A stretch of 64,000 nucleotides of DNA from positions 434,001-498,000 of the forward strand of contig NZ_FTOH01000001.1 in NCBI RefSeq assembly GCF_900156675.1. The letters run 5' to 3'. This stretch comes from Thalassolituus maritimus. GTDB lineage: Bacteria > Pseudomonadota > Gammaproteobacteria > Pseudomonadales > Oceanobacteraceae. The notes below the pieces were generated by a model. That model did no database searches. It was not told where the DNA came from and saw only the letters and a program-made list of their open reading frames with translations. Shown in pieces: positions 6,737 to 15,842 of this stretch. Within the stretch, counting starts at the first letter, position 1; the number at the start of each line of letters is the position of its first letter. The translations under genes and the position numbers were made by a program.

Positions 6737-8464
6737 ATGTCGCGCCAGGCGCCGCAAATTCGAGTCCGGCAAGCAGATACTGAACAGACTCTTCCTGACC
6801 TCCACCCCGTGTTATCCCGTGTCTACCAGAGTCGCGGGATCGCAAACCCTGATGATCTGAATCTGCAGCTGGCAGGCCTTATTCCTTACCATGAAATGTT
6901 GGGTATTGATGAGGCGGTCTCTGCCCTCAAACCCGTTGTCACCGAAGGAAAACGCCTGCTGGTAGTGGGGGATTTTGATGCGGACGGAGCGACCAGCACG
7001 GCAGTGGCTCTGAGAGCGCTCAGCATGATGGGTGCTCAGAATTTAGATTATCTTGTGCCTAACCGGTTTGATTTTGGTTATGGCTTGTCTCCCGAGCTGG
7101 TAGAGCTTGCAATCGAGCGCCGCCCGGATCTGATCATGACCGTAGACAACGGCATTGCATCGGTCAGTGGTGTCGCTGCGGCTAACGCGGCGGGTATCCC
7201 TGTGGTTGTGACAGATCACCACTTGCCCGGAGATGAGCTGCCTGAGGCATTAGCGATCGTGAATCCTAACCAGAAGGGGTGTGCTTTCCCTTCGAAGGCT
7301 GCATGTGGTTGTACCGTTGTCTTCTATCTGATGCTCGCTTTGCGAGCGCGTTTAGCTGAGGAAGGTTGGTTTGATCGTTCAGGAGCAGGCCAACCCCCGA
7401 ACCTGGCGTCGTTGATTGACCTGGTTGCTCTTGCGACGGTGGCCGACGTAGTTCCTCTGGATAAAAATAACCGCATTCTGGTCGAGCAGGGGCTGCGACG
7501 TATACGCGCCGGAAAGTGCCAGCCAGGCATCCTTGCTCTGCTACAGACCGCAAAGCGGGACCATAGACAGCTGGTCTCTACTGATCTTGGTTTTGCTGTT
7601 GGCCCGAGAATTAATGCGGCGGGTCGTCTTGATGATATGTCATTAGGCATTGAATGCCTGCTGACGGACGATTTTAACCGGGCAATGGACATTGCGACTG
7701 AGCTGGACGCTTTTAATCGGGATCGTCGACAGATTGAGCAAGCAATGCAGGGAGAAGCACTCGCCTTACTCGAGCGGATGGATGCCAACCCGGCTGACGG
7801 TTACGGTGTTTGTCTGTATCACCCTGAGTGGCATCAGGGCGTAATCGGGATTCTGGCGTCGAGAATTAAGGAGCGCCTGCACCGCCCAGTGATTGCGTTT
7901 GCTCGTGGAGAAGCGGGTGAGATAAAGGGCTCAGCCCGCTCCATCACCGGTTTACATATCCGTGATGCACTCGATCGGGTGGACCGGATGGCTCCGGGGA
8001 TCATCGTAAAGTTTGGTGGGCATGCCATGGCCGCTGGACTGACGCTGGCAGAAGGCACCTTTGAACGCTTCTCTACGCTGTTTGATGACGTGTGCAAAGC
8101 GATGCTCAGCGAGGACGCTTTGCAGCAAATACTGGAAACGGACGGCACGCTTGCATCTGCAGATTTCAATATGGCACTCGCGGAAGCACTGCGTCTGGGA
8201 GGGCCGTGGGGACAAGCATTTCCTGAGCCTCAGTTTTCCGGAACTTTCCGTCTTGTTCAGCAGCGTCTTGTTGGTGGTAATCATCTGAAGCTTGTGCTCC
8301 AGCCTGAGGGAACCGATCAGGCGATTGATGCTATCTGGTTTGGAATAGACCCTTCTGTGTGGCCGGATCACTCGCGCGAAAAGGTGACCTGTGTTTATCA
8401 GCTCGACATTAATGAATTTCGTGGCGAGCGGAATCTGCAATTACGGGTTGTTCACATGGAATGA
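6737..8464 (+). CDS. recJ: single-stranded-DNA-specific 5'-3' exonuclease RecJ
   Basis: 575 residues, of the usual RecJ length. CGGAG lies 6 bases before the ATG at 6737; a TTG one codon upstream is less likely. DHH-phosphoesterase motifs are in order: VVGDFDADGA (77-85), TVDNGIAS (about 135-142), VTDHH (158-162), then the GPRINAAGRLDD motif and the C-terminal DHHA1 and OB-fold regions with KFGGHAMAAG. RecJ degrades 5'-ended single strands in recombination (RecFOR), mismatch and base-excision repair. All metal-ligand Asp and His positions I can check are present. Confidence 0.95.
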   Translation: MSRQAPQIRVRQADTEQTLPDLHPVLSRVYQSRGIANPDDLNLQLAGLIPYHEMLGIDEAVSALKPVVTEGKRLLVVGDFDADGATSTAVALRALSMMGAQNLDYLVPNRFDFGYGLSPELVELAIERRPDLIMTVDNGIASVSGVAAANAAGIPVVVTDHHLPGDELPEALAIVNPNQKGCAFPSKAACGCTVVFYLMLALRARLAEEGWFDRSGAGQPPNLASLIDLVALATVADVVPLDKNNRILVEQGLRRIRAGKCQPGILALLQTAKRDHRQLVSTDLGFAVGPRINAAGRLDDMSLGIECLLTDDFNRAMDIATELDAFNRDRRQIEQAMQGEALALLERMDANPADGYGVCLYHPEWHQGVIGILASRIKERLHRPVIAFARGEAGEIKGSARSITGLHIRDALDRVDRMAPGIIVKFGGHAMAAGLTLAEGTFERFSTLFDDVCKAMLSEDALQQILETDGTLASADFNMALAEALRLGGPWGQAFPEPQFSGTFRLVQQRLVGGNHLKLVLQPEGTDQAIDAIWFGIDPSVWPDHSREKVTCVYQLDINEFRGERNLQLRVVHME

Positions 8465-8491
8465 TTCATTAACGCCTTCAGGGAGGAAGGT

Positions 8492-8914
8492 ATGAAGTTA
8501 CCAATCATAGTGTTAGTTTTTCTTGCACTGCCGACCAGTGCTGAAATATATCAATGGCGCGACCAACATGGGCAATTGCACTTTTCAGACCGCGCTCCAG
8601 AGAACGCAGCTCACGTAAAAAAGGATTTAATACCAGTCAGTACCTACACGCCCATCATTCCTGATATCAAAGATGAATCTGCAGCCCGGAAGGCTCGCAA
8701 TCAGTCGAGACTGGAGAGTAAGAAGAGCCAGCGCCTGGCGGATGAGAAAGCCAGACTTCTGCAGGCAGATCGACAAAAGAAATGTCGGAAAGCTCGTCAG
8801 GACTACCGCTCTGGTGAGGGGCGCTATAACGCTCGACCGGGGCTGAACGATCTTAAGAAAGCCCGACGTCGGATTGATGCCATAAATGACCGTATTAAGG
8901 CTTTCTGCTACTGA
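8492..8914 (+). CDS. exported DUF4124-domain protein
   Basis: 140 residues with a strong ribosome-binding site (GGGAGGAAGG) just before the ATG. A signal peptide ends at SAEIYQW. The first mature segment, IYQWRDQHGQLHFSDRAP, is the DUF4124 signature found in many proteobacterial envelope proteins. The rest is a basic, coiled, Arg/Lys-rich helix (residues 70-130) with one cysteine pair (KKCRK and the C-terminal FCY). Function unknown. It sits 27 bases after recJ on the same strand. Confidence 0.75.
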   Translation: MKLPIIVLVFLALPTSAEIYQWRDQHGQLHFSDRAPENAAHVKKDLIPVSTYTPIIPDIKDESAARKARNQSRLESKKSQRLADEKARLLQADRQKKCRKARQDYRSGEGRYNARPGLNDLKKARRRIDAINDRIKAFCY

Positions 8915-9096
8915 AACTTAACGGCCAGATGTCTTTCCTGTAACTGCATGTGTCTTGTGACAGTGAAAAGATGTTACGGGTTTCCGGCAAAGCTTTGTTT
9001 TGCCTGACTTTTCATACGTTTTACTACCGGGCTCTCTTATCTGCCTTTCTGATTGCTAATCTCAGAGTGACTGTGTGTCTTACTGAGGTTGTGGTG

Positions 9097-10299
9097 ATGA
9101 AGTCTGTTCTGCTGATTCTCGCAGCGATTCTGATCAGTGGGGGTCTGTATTTTCTTATGACCCCCGGTAACCACATGCATATTCTACTGGTCGGAAATTC
9201 GACAGGGACGATGGCTACCCGTGATCAGGAAATGTTGTCACTGATTGAGTCGAGATTTAAAGCGTATGAATCGGAGCTCGGCATTACCTTCAGATTCTCA
9301 GTACTCGATGGGAATCTGTCCCCGGACCAGCTAGTCGCTGAGTTCAAGCGTATCTCAACTGAGGCACCTGCCGATCTGGTGATTGGTTGCGGTGATTCTT
9401 TCTGTCTCAGACAGGTGCTCCCTGTGGTTGAGAAAAATAATCTGACGTTTCTCTATCCGGGCGCATCTGAAGGGCTGTTTGACAGTGCTTCTCTCGTACA
9501 CCTGGGCCCTGTGCCTAACCAGTTTCTTTTTCCATCGTTGAGCTGGGTAAAGCAGCATCTCGGGAAGAGTGTGATGTACCTGGGCGGAGAGGATATTCGC
9601 TCTCGCATGCTCGGGCGTATGCTTCGTCAGCATCTGTTACCCGTTTCTGGCATAGATATGGTGTCGGAAGAATATCTGGGGGCGTATGAGCAGGTCCCCT
9701 CCATTCTGGAAAAAATCAGAGACTATCAACCTGACGTGCTGTTGTTTGATGCCTGTGACTGGCTGAATCATCCCGGCTTTTCATCTGAACTCAGCCGGGT
9801 GGATATCCGGATTTTTTCACTCTGTACCGACTCTGACCAGCGGGTGGCCAGCAACTACTATTTCGTCAGCCACTATTTCGATCATCCGCACAATCAGGCA
9901 AATGTTGAGTTTAAGCAATTTGTCGCAGAGCAGGTAACCGAACCTGATGCTCTGAATGCGATGGCAATTGGCGCTGCAGATCTGGTTATTTCGCTGCTTC
10001 GTGACAGGGAAATGACTGCGGCAGAGATCAGCTATGCTCTGCGGGGTAGGAATCTTCTGAGTGCTGCCGGCTCAATGGCGGTTGATGTGAATGAGGAAGG
10101 CACCTGGCATACGCTATTCATTGGGCAAAACAATCAGGGAGAAACAAGACTGCTCTGGATGTCGGATACGAAGCTGCGTCCTGAAATGTTTCCGGGAAGT
10201 GAAGGTCCATCTGACTGGCTTCACAATGTCACTATTTATTGGAGGAACAATCGCGGCCGCTATCGCACTGGCAGTATAGGGGGAAAAGAATGGCTGTGA
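9097..10299 (+). CDS. periplasmic-binding-protein-like sensor partner (amide/urea-binding type)
   Basis: About 400 residues from the ATG at 9097, which has GAGG 8 bases upstream and opens with a hydrophobic signal or anchor (LLILAAILISGGLYFLM). An open frame extends upstream to 8950 but lacks support. The body has the two-lobe periplasmic-binding-protein type I layout: HILLVGNSTG, VIGCGDSFCLRQVLPVVEKN, and MAIGAADLVISLL near the C-terminal hinge. The 10 bp overlap with the following histidine kinase, and no permease gene nearby, suggest it presents a ligand to that kinase rather than feeding a transporter. The ligand is unknown. Confidence 0.7.
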   Translation: MKSVLLILAAILISGGLYFLMTPGNHMHILLVGNSTGTMATRDQEMLSLIESRFKAYESELGITFRFSVLDGNLSPDQLVAEFKRISTEAPADLVIGCGDSFCLRQVLPVVEKNNLTFLYPGASEGLFDSASLVHLGPVPNQFLFPSLSWVKQHLGKSVMYLGGEDIRSRMLGRMLRQHLLPVSGIDMVSEEYLGAYEQVPSILEKIRDYQPDVLLFDACDWLNHPGFSSELSRVDIRIFSLCTDSDQRVASNYYFVSHYFDHPHNQANVEFKQFVAEQVTEPDALNAMAIGAADLVISLLRDREMTAAEISYALRGRNLLSAAGSMAVDVNEEGTWHTLFIGQNNQGETRLLWMSDTKLRPEMFPGSEGPSDWLHNVTIYWRNNRGRYRTGSIGGKEWL

Positions 10300-12266
10300 A
10301 GCTCCCCCGCATTTCAATCAGAAAGAGCTTTAATGCATTGCAGCGCTACGAATTCCGCAGTATGCGTGGTCGCCTTCTGACGTGGATGATGATCACTGCT
10401 TTGCTGCCCGCTTTCTTCCTGGTGCTTATCGGCCTGATGTACGCGGAACAGCAGTTGGAGAAGCGTGCACTCGCCGACTTGAGCTCCTCGTCAAAGAGGC
10501 TGCATCACGACATAAGCCTTATCGTAAACTCTCCGCTTGAGACCGTCAGGGTGTTTTCCCGCTCTCCTTATTTGCGTCAGGCCTTAAAAGATTTTGCCCT
10601 GGTTTTTGACAAAGATGAACTCTATTCGATGGACTATCAGGATATGCAGGATAAATACTGGGCGTATTTTTCTCTCTATGCAGAAAAAAATCGTCTTCGT
10701 GATCTGCTCATTCTGAATAAAAAAGGAGAAGTTATATTTTCGGCTGTTCAGAGTGAGGCTTACGGTGCAGACATTAAACATGTCGACTACATCGGTACTG
10801 GAATGCAGGCAGCCTATAAAAAAGCCCTTTGGCAAATGGATTCGGCGATTGCATTTTCATCAAGAGAGACAGACGAAACTACGTTCGCATTCCTTGCCGC
10901 TCCTGTGGTTGAAGAGACCTTACTGGGTGCAATTATTCTGATTCCTGAGCCTGCTGAGTTAGAACGTCTCCTTTCAATTCATAGTCACAGTGGTCAGGTT
11001 GTTAACCTGTATTCAGAAAGAACAGGGGTTGGTTATAGGCCCTTGTTTGGCGACGATATCATAGATCGTACATCGTCTTTGGGAAAACGCTTATCAGGCG
11101 CCATGCTGGGAACAGACTTTGACGGAGAAATAGATTTCTGGGAGGGCGACTGGTTAGTCAGTATACGTTCGGTCCCTGTTCTTCAGTCAGTTCTGGTACA
11201 GCGTCGCGATAAAGATATTGTGCTTCAGTCCGTCCGGGAACTCAGGTATGCAGGATGGGGAATAACGCTGGTTGTATTGCTTATGACATTTGTGCTGTCC
11301 CGGCGTCTGTCCCATAACCTAGCCGCCCCTGTTTTTACATTAACAGAGAGCATTGAGCGGATATCTGAGGGCGATAGGGAGGTCTCCGTCGATGTAAACA
11401 GGAAAGACGAATTAGGAAAGCTGGCTCAGCAGTTTAATCAGATGGCAGTCTCCCTGAGGGATACTCAGGCGCAATTAGTACAGACGGAGAAAATGGCCTC
11501 GATCGGACATCTGGCTGCGGGCGTGGCGCACGAGATAAATAACCCTATGAGTGTTGTCACCGCCAATATGACAACTATGAAAGAGTACGCTGCGACTTAC
11601 GTAAAGCTGGCCGATCTCTTCTCCCGTTATCTTGAATCAGCGAATGAGGATGCCTCTGAACGACAGGGTATTCTTGATGAACTGCAGTCGTTTGAGAAAG
11701 AAGAGGATATTGGCTTTGTTCATCAGGATATGAAAGCGCTGTTGCAGGACTCACAGTTAGGCTTGTCGAGGGTTCAGCATATTGTCAGCAGCCTGAAACT
11801 TTTTTCTGAGCTGGATAAATCGGAAGAGGAAGACATTGACCTGAAAGAAACCCTGGAGCAGGTAGTCAGTGATGTGGCGCCATCACAAACGCGTCAGGTA
11901 GAGATTACTTACGATATTGAACTGGACAGCAAAGTCCGGGTCAAACCCGAGCAGATGCGGAGAGTGTTCTCCGCAGTAATAGATAATGCCATCAGGGCGT
12001 GTGCCGACAAGGGCAGCCTGCGAATTAAAGCCTGTCGTCAGGATTCAGTGCTGATTATTGATTTTCAGGACACTGGGTGTGGTATGACACCGGATCAGGT
12101 GAGTCAGGTGCTGGACCCTTTCTACACCACGCGGGAAGTTGGAGAAGGGATCGGCCTTGGGTTGTCAGTCGCGCACTCGATCGTCGAAGCTCATGCAGGG
12201 ACACTCAGTGTTGTCAGCAAAGAGGGGCGTGGCACCCGGGTTCGGATAGCCTTGCCTGAGCGCTGA
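10290..12266 (+). CDS. membrane sensor histidine kinase
   Basis: 658 residues from the ATG at 10290, preceded by GGGGAAAAG. Transmembrane helix 1 is at about 31-51; a periplasmic dCache-like sensor of about 270 residues follows, then helix 2 near 322-338, a HAMP linker, the phospho-acceptor H414 in GVAHEINNPMS, and an HATPase domain with DNAIRAC, DTGCGM and GEGIGLGLSV (N, G1 and G2 boxes). It is the NtrB/DctB-like class with an extended insert between the H-box and N-box. It overlaps the upstream binding-protein gene by 10 bp. No response regulator lies next to it, so the partner is elsewhere. Confidence 0.9.
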   Translation: MAVKLPRISIRKSFNALQRYEFRSMRGRLLTWMMITALLPAFFLVLIGLMYAEQQLEKRALADLSSSSKRLHHDISLIVNSPLETVRVFSRSPYLRQALKDFALVFDKDELYSMDYQDMQDKYWAYFSLYAEKNRLRDLLILNKKGEVIFSAVQSEAYGADIKHVDYIGTGMQAAYKKALWQMDSAIAFSSRETDETTFAFLAAPVVEETLLGAIILIPEPAELERLLSIHSHSGQVVNLYSERTGVGYRPLFGDDIIDRTSSLGKRLSGAMLGTDFDGEIDFWEGDWLVSIRSVPVLQSVLVQRRDKDIVLQSVRELRYAGWGITLVVLLMTFVLSRRLSHNLAAPVFTLTESIERISEGDREVSVDVNRKDELGKLAQQFNQMAVSLRDTQAQLVQTEKMASIGHLAAGVAHEINNPMSVVTANMTTMKEYAATYVKLADLFSRYLESANEDASERQGILDELQSFEKEEDIGFVHQDMKALLQDSQLGLSRVQHIVSSLKLFSELDKSEEEDIDLKETLEQVVSDVAPSQTRQVEITYDIELDSKVRVKPEQMRRVFSAVIDNAIRACADKGSLRIKACRQDSVLIIDFQDTGCGMTPDQVSQVLDPFYTTREVGEGIGLGLSVAHSIVEAHAGTLSVVSKEGRGTRVRIALPER

Positions 12267-12347
12267 GATCTGCGTCTGGATTTATCGCTCCTGCGCTTTT
12301 ATAGTGGCTTGGTGGATACCCTGACTGGCGACCAACGGAGTGCAGAC

Positions 12348-12860
12348 ATGCTGTCGTTACTTGCAAGATTACTTAAAGCCCTCAATTCTGAGGCAGCTCC
12401 AGGACAGGTAGCTTTCGGCTTTGCGCTGGCTATGATCCCGGGGTTTACCCCACTATTTTCCCTGATTAATCTCGTTGTATTACTCATCGCGTGCATTCTG
12501 AGAATTAACTTCAGTGCCTTTTTACTCGGCATTGTAGTGTTCTCCGCCATCGGCTATTTTCTTGACCCTCTCTCAGCTGATGTAGGGGAGTACCTGTTAA
12601 CTCTGCCATCGCTTACTGACACCTGGACACAGTTTTACCAGAATGACTGGATGAGGATTTCCTCCTTTAATAACACGGTCGCGATGGGTGGGCTGGTTAT
12701 TTCAGTTTTGCTACTGGTTCCAGTGACTCTGATCAGCCGTATTCTTATCCTGCAATACCGTAAGCGTGTTCTGAACTGGGTTAATCGTTTGAAAATTGTT
12801 CAGGCGCTTAAAGCCACTAAATTCTGGTCTATATACACCAAGTTTGCGGAGTACTCATGA
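12348..12860 (+). CDS. TIGR03546-family membrane protein
   Basis: 170 residues from the ATG at 12348, with ACGGAG 7 bases upstream. Three to four hydrophobic segments occur (about 28-70 and 120-145), and the motif PGQVAFGFALAMIPGFTPLF near the N-terminus is shared with DUF2062-like inner-membrane proteins. TIGR03546 proteins are known mainly as partners of TIGR03545 proteins, and the next gene is one, overlapping by 4 bp (ATGA). Function unknown. Confidence 0.85.
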   Translation: MLSLLARLLKALNSEAAPGQVAFGFALAMIPGFTPLFSLINLVVLLIACILRINFSAFLLGIVVFSAIGYFLDPLSADVGEYLLTLPSLTDTWTQFYQNDWMRISSFNNTVAMGGLVISVLLLVPVTLISRILILQYRKRVLNWVNRLKIVQALKATKFWSIYTKFAEYS

Positions 12861-14707
12861 CTAAATGGATTCGCTGGTCAGGTCTGGCTGGTTTTCTTGC
12901 GGTAGTCGGGCTGATTGCCGCGTTGTTTATTTTCCTGCTGCCTTTTCTGATCAAGTCAGGTGTTGAATTTGCGGGCACCAAACTAGCGGGTGCCAAAGTC
13001 ACTCTGGATGATGCCGATGTGACACTATCTCCGCTGGGTGTCCGCCTCGAAGGGCTGCAGGTGGCAGACGCCCGTGCTCCTATGATGAACCTCATGGAGT
13101 TTGATGAAGCTGTCGCTGACCTAGAACTGGCGCCTCTGATTATTGGTAAAGCGATCAGTAATGAACTGTCTGTATCGAATCTCAGGTTTCATACCGAGCG
13201 TGAAACGAGCGGTGCCCTGGAGGTTGTCATTGAGGAGACGGAAGAAGAAAAGTCTCCATCACTGAAAGAAAAAGCGTCTGAAGCTCTGCCTTCTGTCGAT
13301 GAAGTGTTGGCAAAAGAAACGCTAAGCACGCCTGGTGCGGGCGAGGCTTTGAAAGCCGCCTGGAACGAAAATAGCCAACTGATCGATGACGCCTTCGATA
13401 AAGTGCCGGACGACAGCTCTATAGCTCAGTATGAAGAGCAGATTCAGGCGATAACGTCTGGGCGTCTGGAGTCTATCGAGGATTTTCGCGAACGCAAGCG
13501 ACAGCTTGATGAGCTGAAGGAGCAGTTTAAACAGGACCGAGATGCGGTGAGGGATGCCAGAGAAGTCGTTCGCTCTGCGAAAACAGAAGTGTCGGCTAAA
13601 CTCACCGAGCTTCGTCAGGCCCCGTCTGAAGACCTTGCCTATCTCAAGGATAAGTATCAGCTGAGTGGTTCTGGAGTTTCTAATATCACAGGATTGCTCT
13701 TTGGTGATGACGCCGCTAATTGGGCGCGTGAGGCTCTGTATTGGTATGAAAAAGTCAAACCTTACCTGGAGTCAGGTGACAGTGCAGAGGCTGATAGTGA
13801 GAAAGATGAAAAAGCACCACGCCTGGCTGGACGTTTCATACACTTTCCGAGTGACGATCCTTGGCCTGATTTCATGATCCGTACTGCGCGACTGACAGGT
13901 CCATTTGATGGTGGTCAGTTGGTCATTTCGGGTAAGGATATTACTCACCAGCAAACAGTGACGGGTCGACCGACTGTATTTACTGTGACGGGAGAAGGGT
14001 TGCAGAAAATTGGAGATCTGGATGGTCGCCTGGTGCTGAATCATACCGTGGGCAACGCAACAGATACGCTGACTCTTGCAATCAGCGACTGGAAAATGGC
14101 TCCTCTTAATCTTGGCGTTGCTGGTGCCAGGCTGGCTTCGTCCCGTGTGCAACTGGATGCAACTGCAGAAGTGGTTCGGGGAGAGCTGGATGCTGATCTC
14201 GACGCAAACGTGACCCAGGCGAACTTTACGGGTGAAGGACAGACACTGTTTGCCCGTGAACTGAACGCGGCGCTTCAGGGGATTAATAACTTTAACGTGG
14301 ATGCGGGTGTTACCGGCACTCTTAAGAACCCTGATGTCGCTTTCGGCTCTGATCTGGATCGCCAGATCAATAGCGCGATCAGCAATCGCATCCGGGCCAA
14401 ACAGGATGAGTTCGAGCGGAAGCTGAGAAATCGTCTTAATGAGAAGATGTCAGAATATGCAGGTGAATATGCTGAGGAATTACAGCAGTTAGCCGCGATG
14501 GAAGGATCGCTTGATGATAAACTCGGTGCCTTAAAAGACCTAGCTTCAGCTGAGCTTGAAGATTTTAAAGCACAGCAAGAGCGTGAAGCCCGCGAAAAAC
14601 TCGATGCTGAAAAAGCAGCCGCCGAAGAAAAAGCGCGGAAAGAGGCGGAAGCAAGGAAGCAGGAACTGAAAGATCAAGCGAAAGACAAACTAAAGAACCT
14701 ATTCTGA
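12857..14707 (+). CDS. TIGR03545-family AsmA-like envelope protein
   Basis: 616 residues. One N-terminal membrane helix (about 9-32) is followed by an AsmA-like start (VTLDDADVTLSPLGVRLEGL), a long coiled-coil-rich middle (residues 130-270), a beta-rich region, and a charged helical C-terminus rich in Glu/Lys/Ala (about 500-616). AsmA-like proteins bridge the periplasm and move or sort lipids; whether that applies here is inference. Start and stop overlap both neighbours (4 bp with the TIGR03546 gene, 1 bp with the next gene), which indicates a three-gene operon. Confidence 0.85.
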   Translation: MTKWIRWSGLAGFLAVVGLIAALFIFLLPFLIKSGVEFAGTKLAGAKVTLDDADVTLSPLGVRLEGLQVADARAPMMNLMEFDEAVADLELAPLIIGKAISNELSVSNLRFHTERETSGALEVVIEETEEEKSPSLKEKASEALPSVDEVLAKETLSTPGAGEALKAAWNENSQLIDDAFDKVPDDSSIAQYEEQIQAITSGRLESIEDFRERKRQLDELKEQFKQDRDAVRDAREVVRSAKTEVSAKLTELRQAPSEDLAYLKDKYQLSGSGVSNITGLLFGDDAANWAREALYWYEKVKPYLESGDSAEADSEKDEKAPRLAGRFIHFPSDDPWPDFMIRTARLTGPFDGGQLVISGKDITHQQTVTGRPTVFTVTGEGLQKIGDLDGRLVLNHTVGNATDTLTLAISDWKMAPLNLGVAGARLASSRVQLDATAEVVRGELDADLDANVTQANFTGEGQTLFARELNAALQGINNFNVDAGVTGTLKNPDVAFGSDLDRQINSAISNRIRAKQDEFERKLRNRLNEKMSEYAGEYAEELQQLAAMEGSLDDKLGALKDLASAELEDFKAQQEREAREKLDAEKAAAEEKARKEAEARKQELKDQAKDKLKNLF

Positions 14708-15030
14708 TGCAGACGCGATTACTAACACCTGAAGAATTTAAAGCCACACATTTTTCCCCAGCCCGGGTGGAGGACAGCACTCCGACGCCTGATTTCTGGA
14801 TCTATGTACAGGCGATACCCGCTGAGCATTTTGGCATATTTGATTGCCGCGAAGGCCAGGTGACTCACGTCTATCGGATGGGAGATGAGTTTGAGCATGT
14901 ACTGATTAATAGTCAGTATCAGGGGGTTGCTATGGTGATCGTTGTCGATCTGAGCAGCAACTCTGTACATGGTCATTATTTATTGGACGTAAATCCTCCG
15001 GGGACGCAGATCCCGGAAGAAAATGCCTGA
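14707..15030 (+). CDS. small conserved hypothetical protein
   Basis: 107 residues; the ATG overlaps the upstream stop by one base (TGATG), so it is translationally coupled to the TIGR03545 gene. No signal peptide, no membrane helix. The sequence is a mixed alpha/beta single domain with YRMGDEFEHVLINSQYQG and VVDLSSNSVHGHYLLDVN, suggesting a small beta-sheet fold. I do not recognise the family. Confidence 0.65.
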   Translation: MQTRLLTPEEFKATHFSPARVEDSTPTPDFWIYVQAIPAEHFGIFDCREGQVTHVYRMGDEFEHVLINSQYQGVAMVIVVDLSSNSVHGHYLLDVNPPGTQIPEENA

Positions 15031-15043
15031 TGACCCGGTAGTG

Positions 15044-15805
15044 TCAGCTCCGGCTAAGCAGACGAATAAGCCAACCAGTAACCGGACGAGGGCTGATCTG
15101 GCCTAAAAGGTATAACAGTGTGAACTGTAAGCTGACGGTGCGGTGGGTCAGTTTTCTCGACAGTTGTTTCAGTACCGCTTCGGCGACATCTTCGGCGGTC
15201 AGGTTGACCCCCAGAGCGTCGATAATGTGTGCTCCATGTTTCTGAGACGTCAGCATAGGCGTCTTTACGAATGGAGGCATTACGTCTCCGACATGAATAC
15301 CATCCTTTCTCCACTCAAGGTTAAGAGCTTCGGTTAACCCTTGAACGGCAAACTTTGATGCCGAATACACAGCAAATTCAGGAATACCATAAGTGGCTGA
15401 TGCGGAGCTCATATTGATCACCTGACCTTCAGGTGCAGCTTTGAGGTAGGGGTATGCCGCCTGACAGCCATTAATAACGCCTTTGATATTAATATCCAGA
15501 ATCTGCTGGTGGCGTTCGCGACTGATGTCGGTAAAACGATTGACCTCCAGTATGCCGGCACAATTAAACAGAAGTCGCAGCTGTCCGTGGTGTTTAGCGG
15601 CAAAATCACTGACTGAATGCTCAAAGGCATCGGCATCTGTCACATCCAGTTTATAGATATACACGCGTTCAGGCGCTTGAGCACGAATAGCCTCAAGATC
15701 ATCAGTAAAAAGATCCGCAAGTGCGACAGACCAACCACGGTTAATCAGTGCTTCTGCCGTCGCTCTGCCAATACCGGATGCTGCTCCGGTAATAAACGCG
15801 TTCAT
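15044..15805 (-). CDS. short-chain dehydrogenase/reductase
   Basis: 253 residues with GAGGGG 5-6 bases before the ATG. The Rossmann loop is TGAASGIGRA, the NCAG motif is present (FNCAG), the catalytic Ser lies in INMSSASATYG, and the Tyr-Lys pair is YSASKFAV. This is the classical SDR arrangement, NAD(P)-dependent. The C-terminal tail is hydrophobic and basic, as in SDRs that sit at the membrane and act on lipid or aromatic substrates, but the substrate cannot be read from sequence. It lies 38 bases after the protease gene on the same strand. Confidence 0.85.
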   Translation of the reverse strand: MNAFITGAASGIGRATAEALINRGWSVALADLFTDDLEAIRAQAPERVYIYKLDVTDADAFEHSVSDFAAKHHGQLRLLFNCAGILEVNRFTDISRERHQQILDINIKGVINGCQAAYPYLKAAPEGQVINMSSASATYGIPEFAVYSASKFAVQGLTEALNLEWRKDGIHVGDVMPPFVKTPMLTSQKHGAHIIDALGVNLTAEDVAEAVLKQLSRKLTHRTVSLQFTLLYLLGQISPRPVTGWLIRLLSRS

Positions 15806-15842
15806 CTTATCCCCTCAGAGTTTTTAACTGACCAATTCCGGA

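Noticed and set aside
9097-10299. ABC transporter call for the binding protein
   Set aside because: No permease or ATPase gene is adjacent, and it overlaps a histidine kinase.
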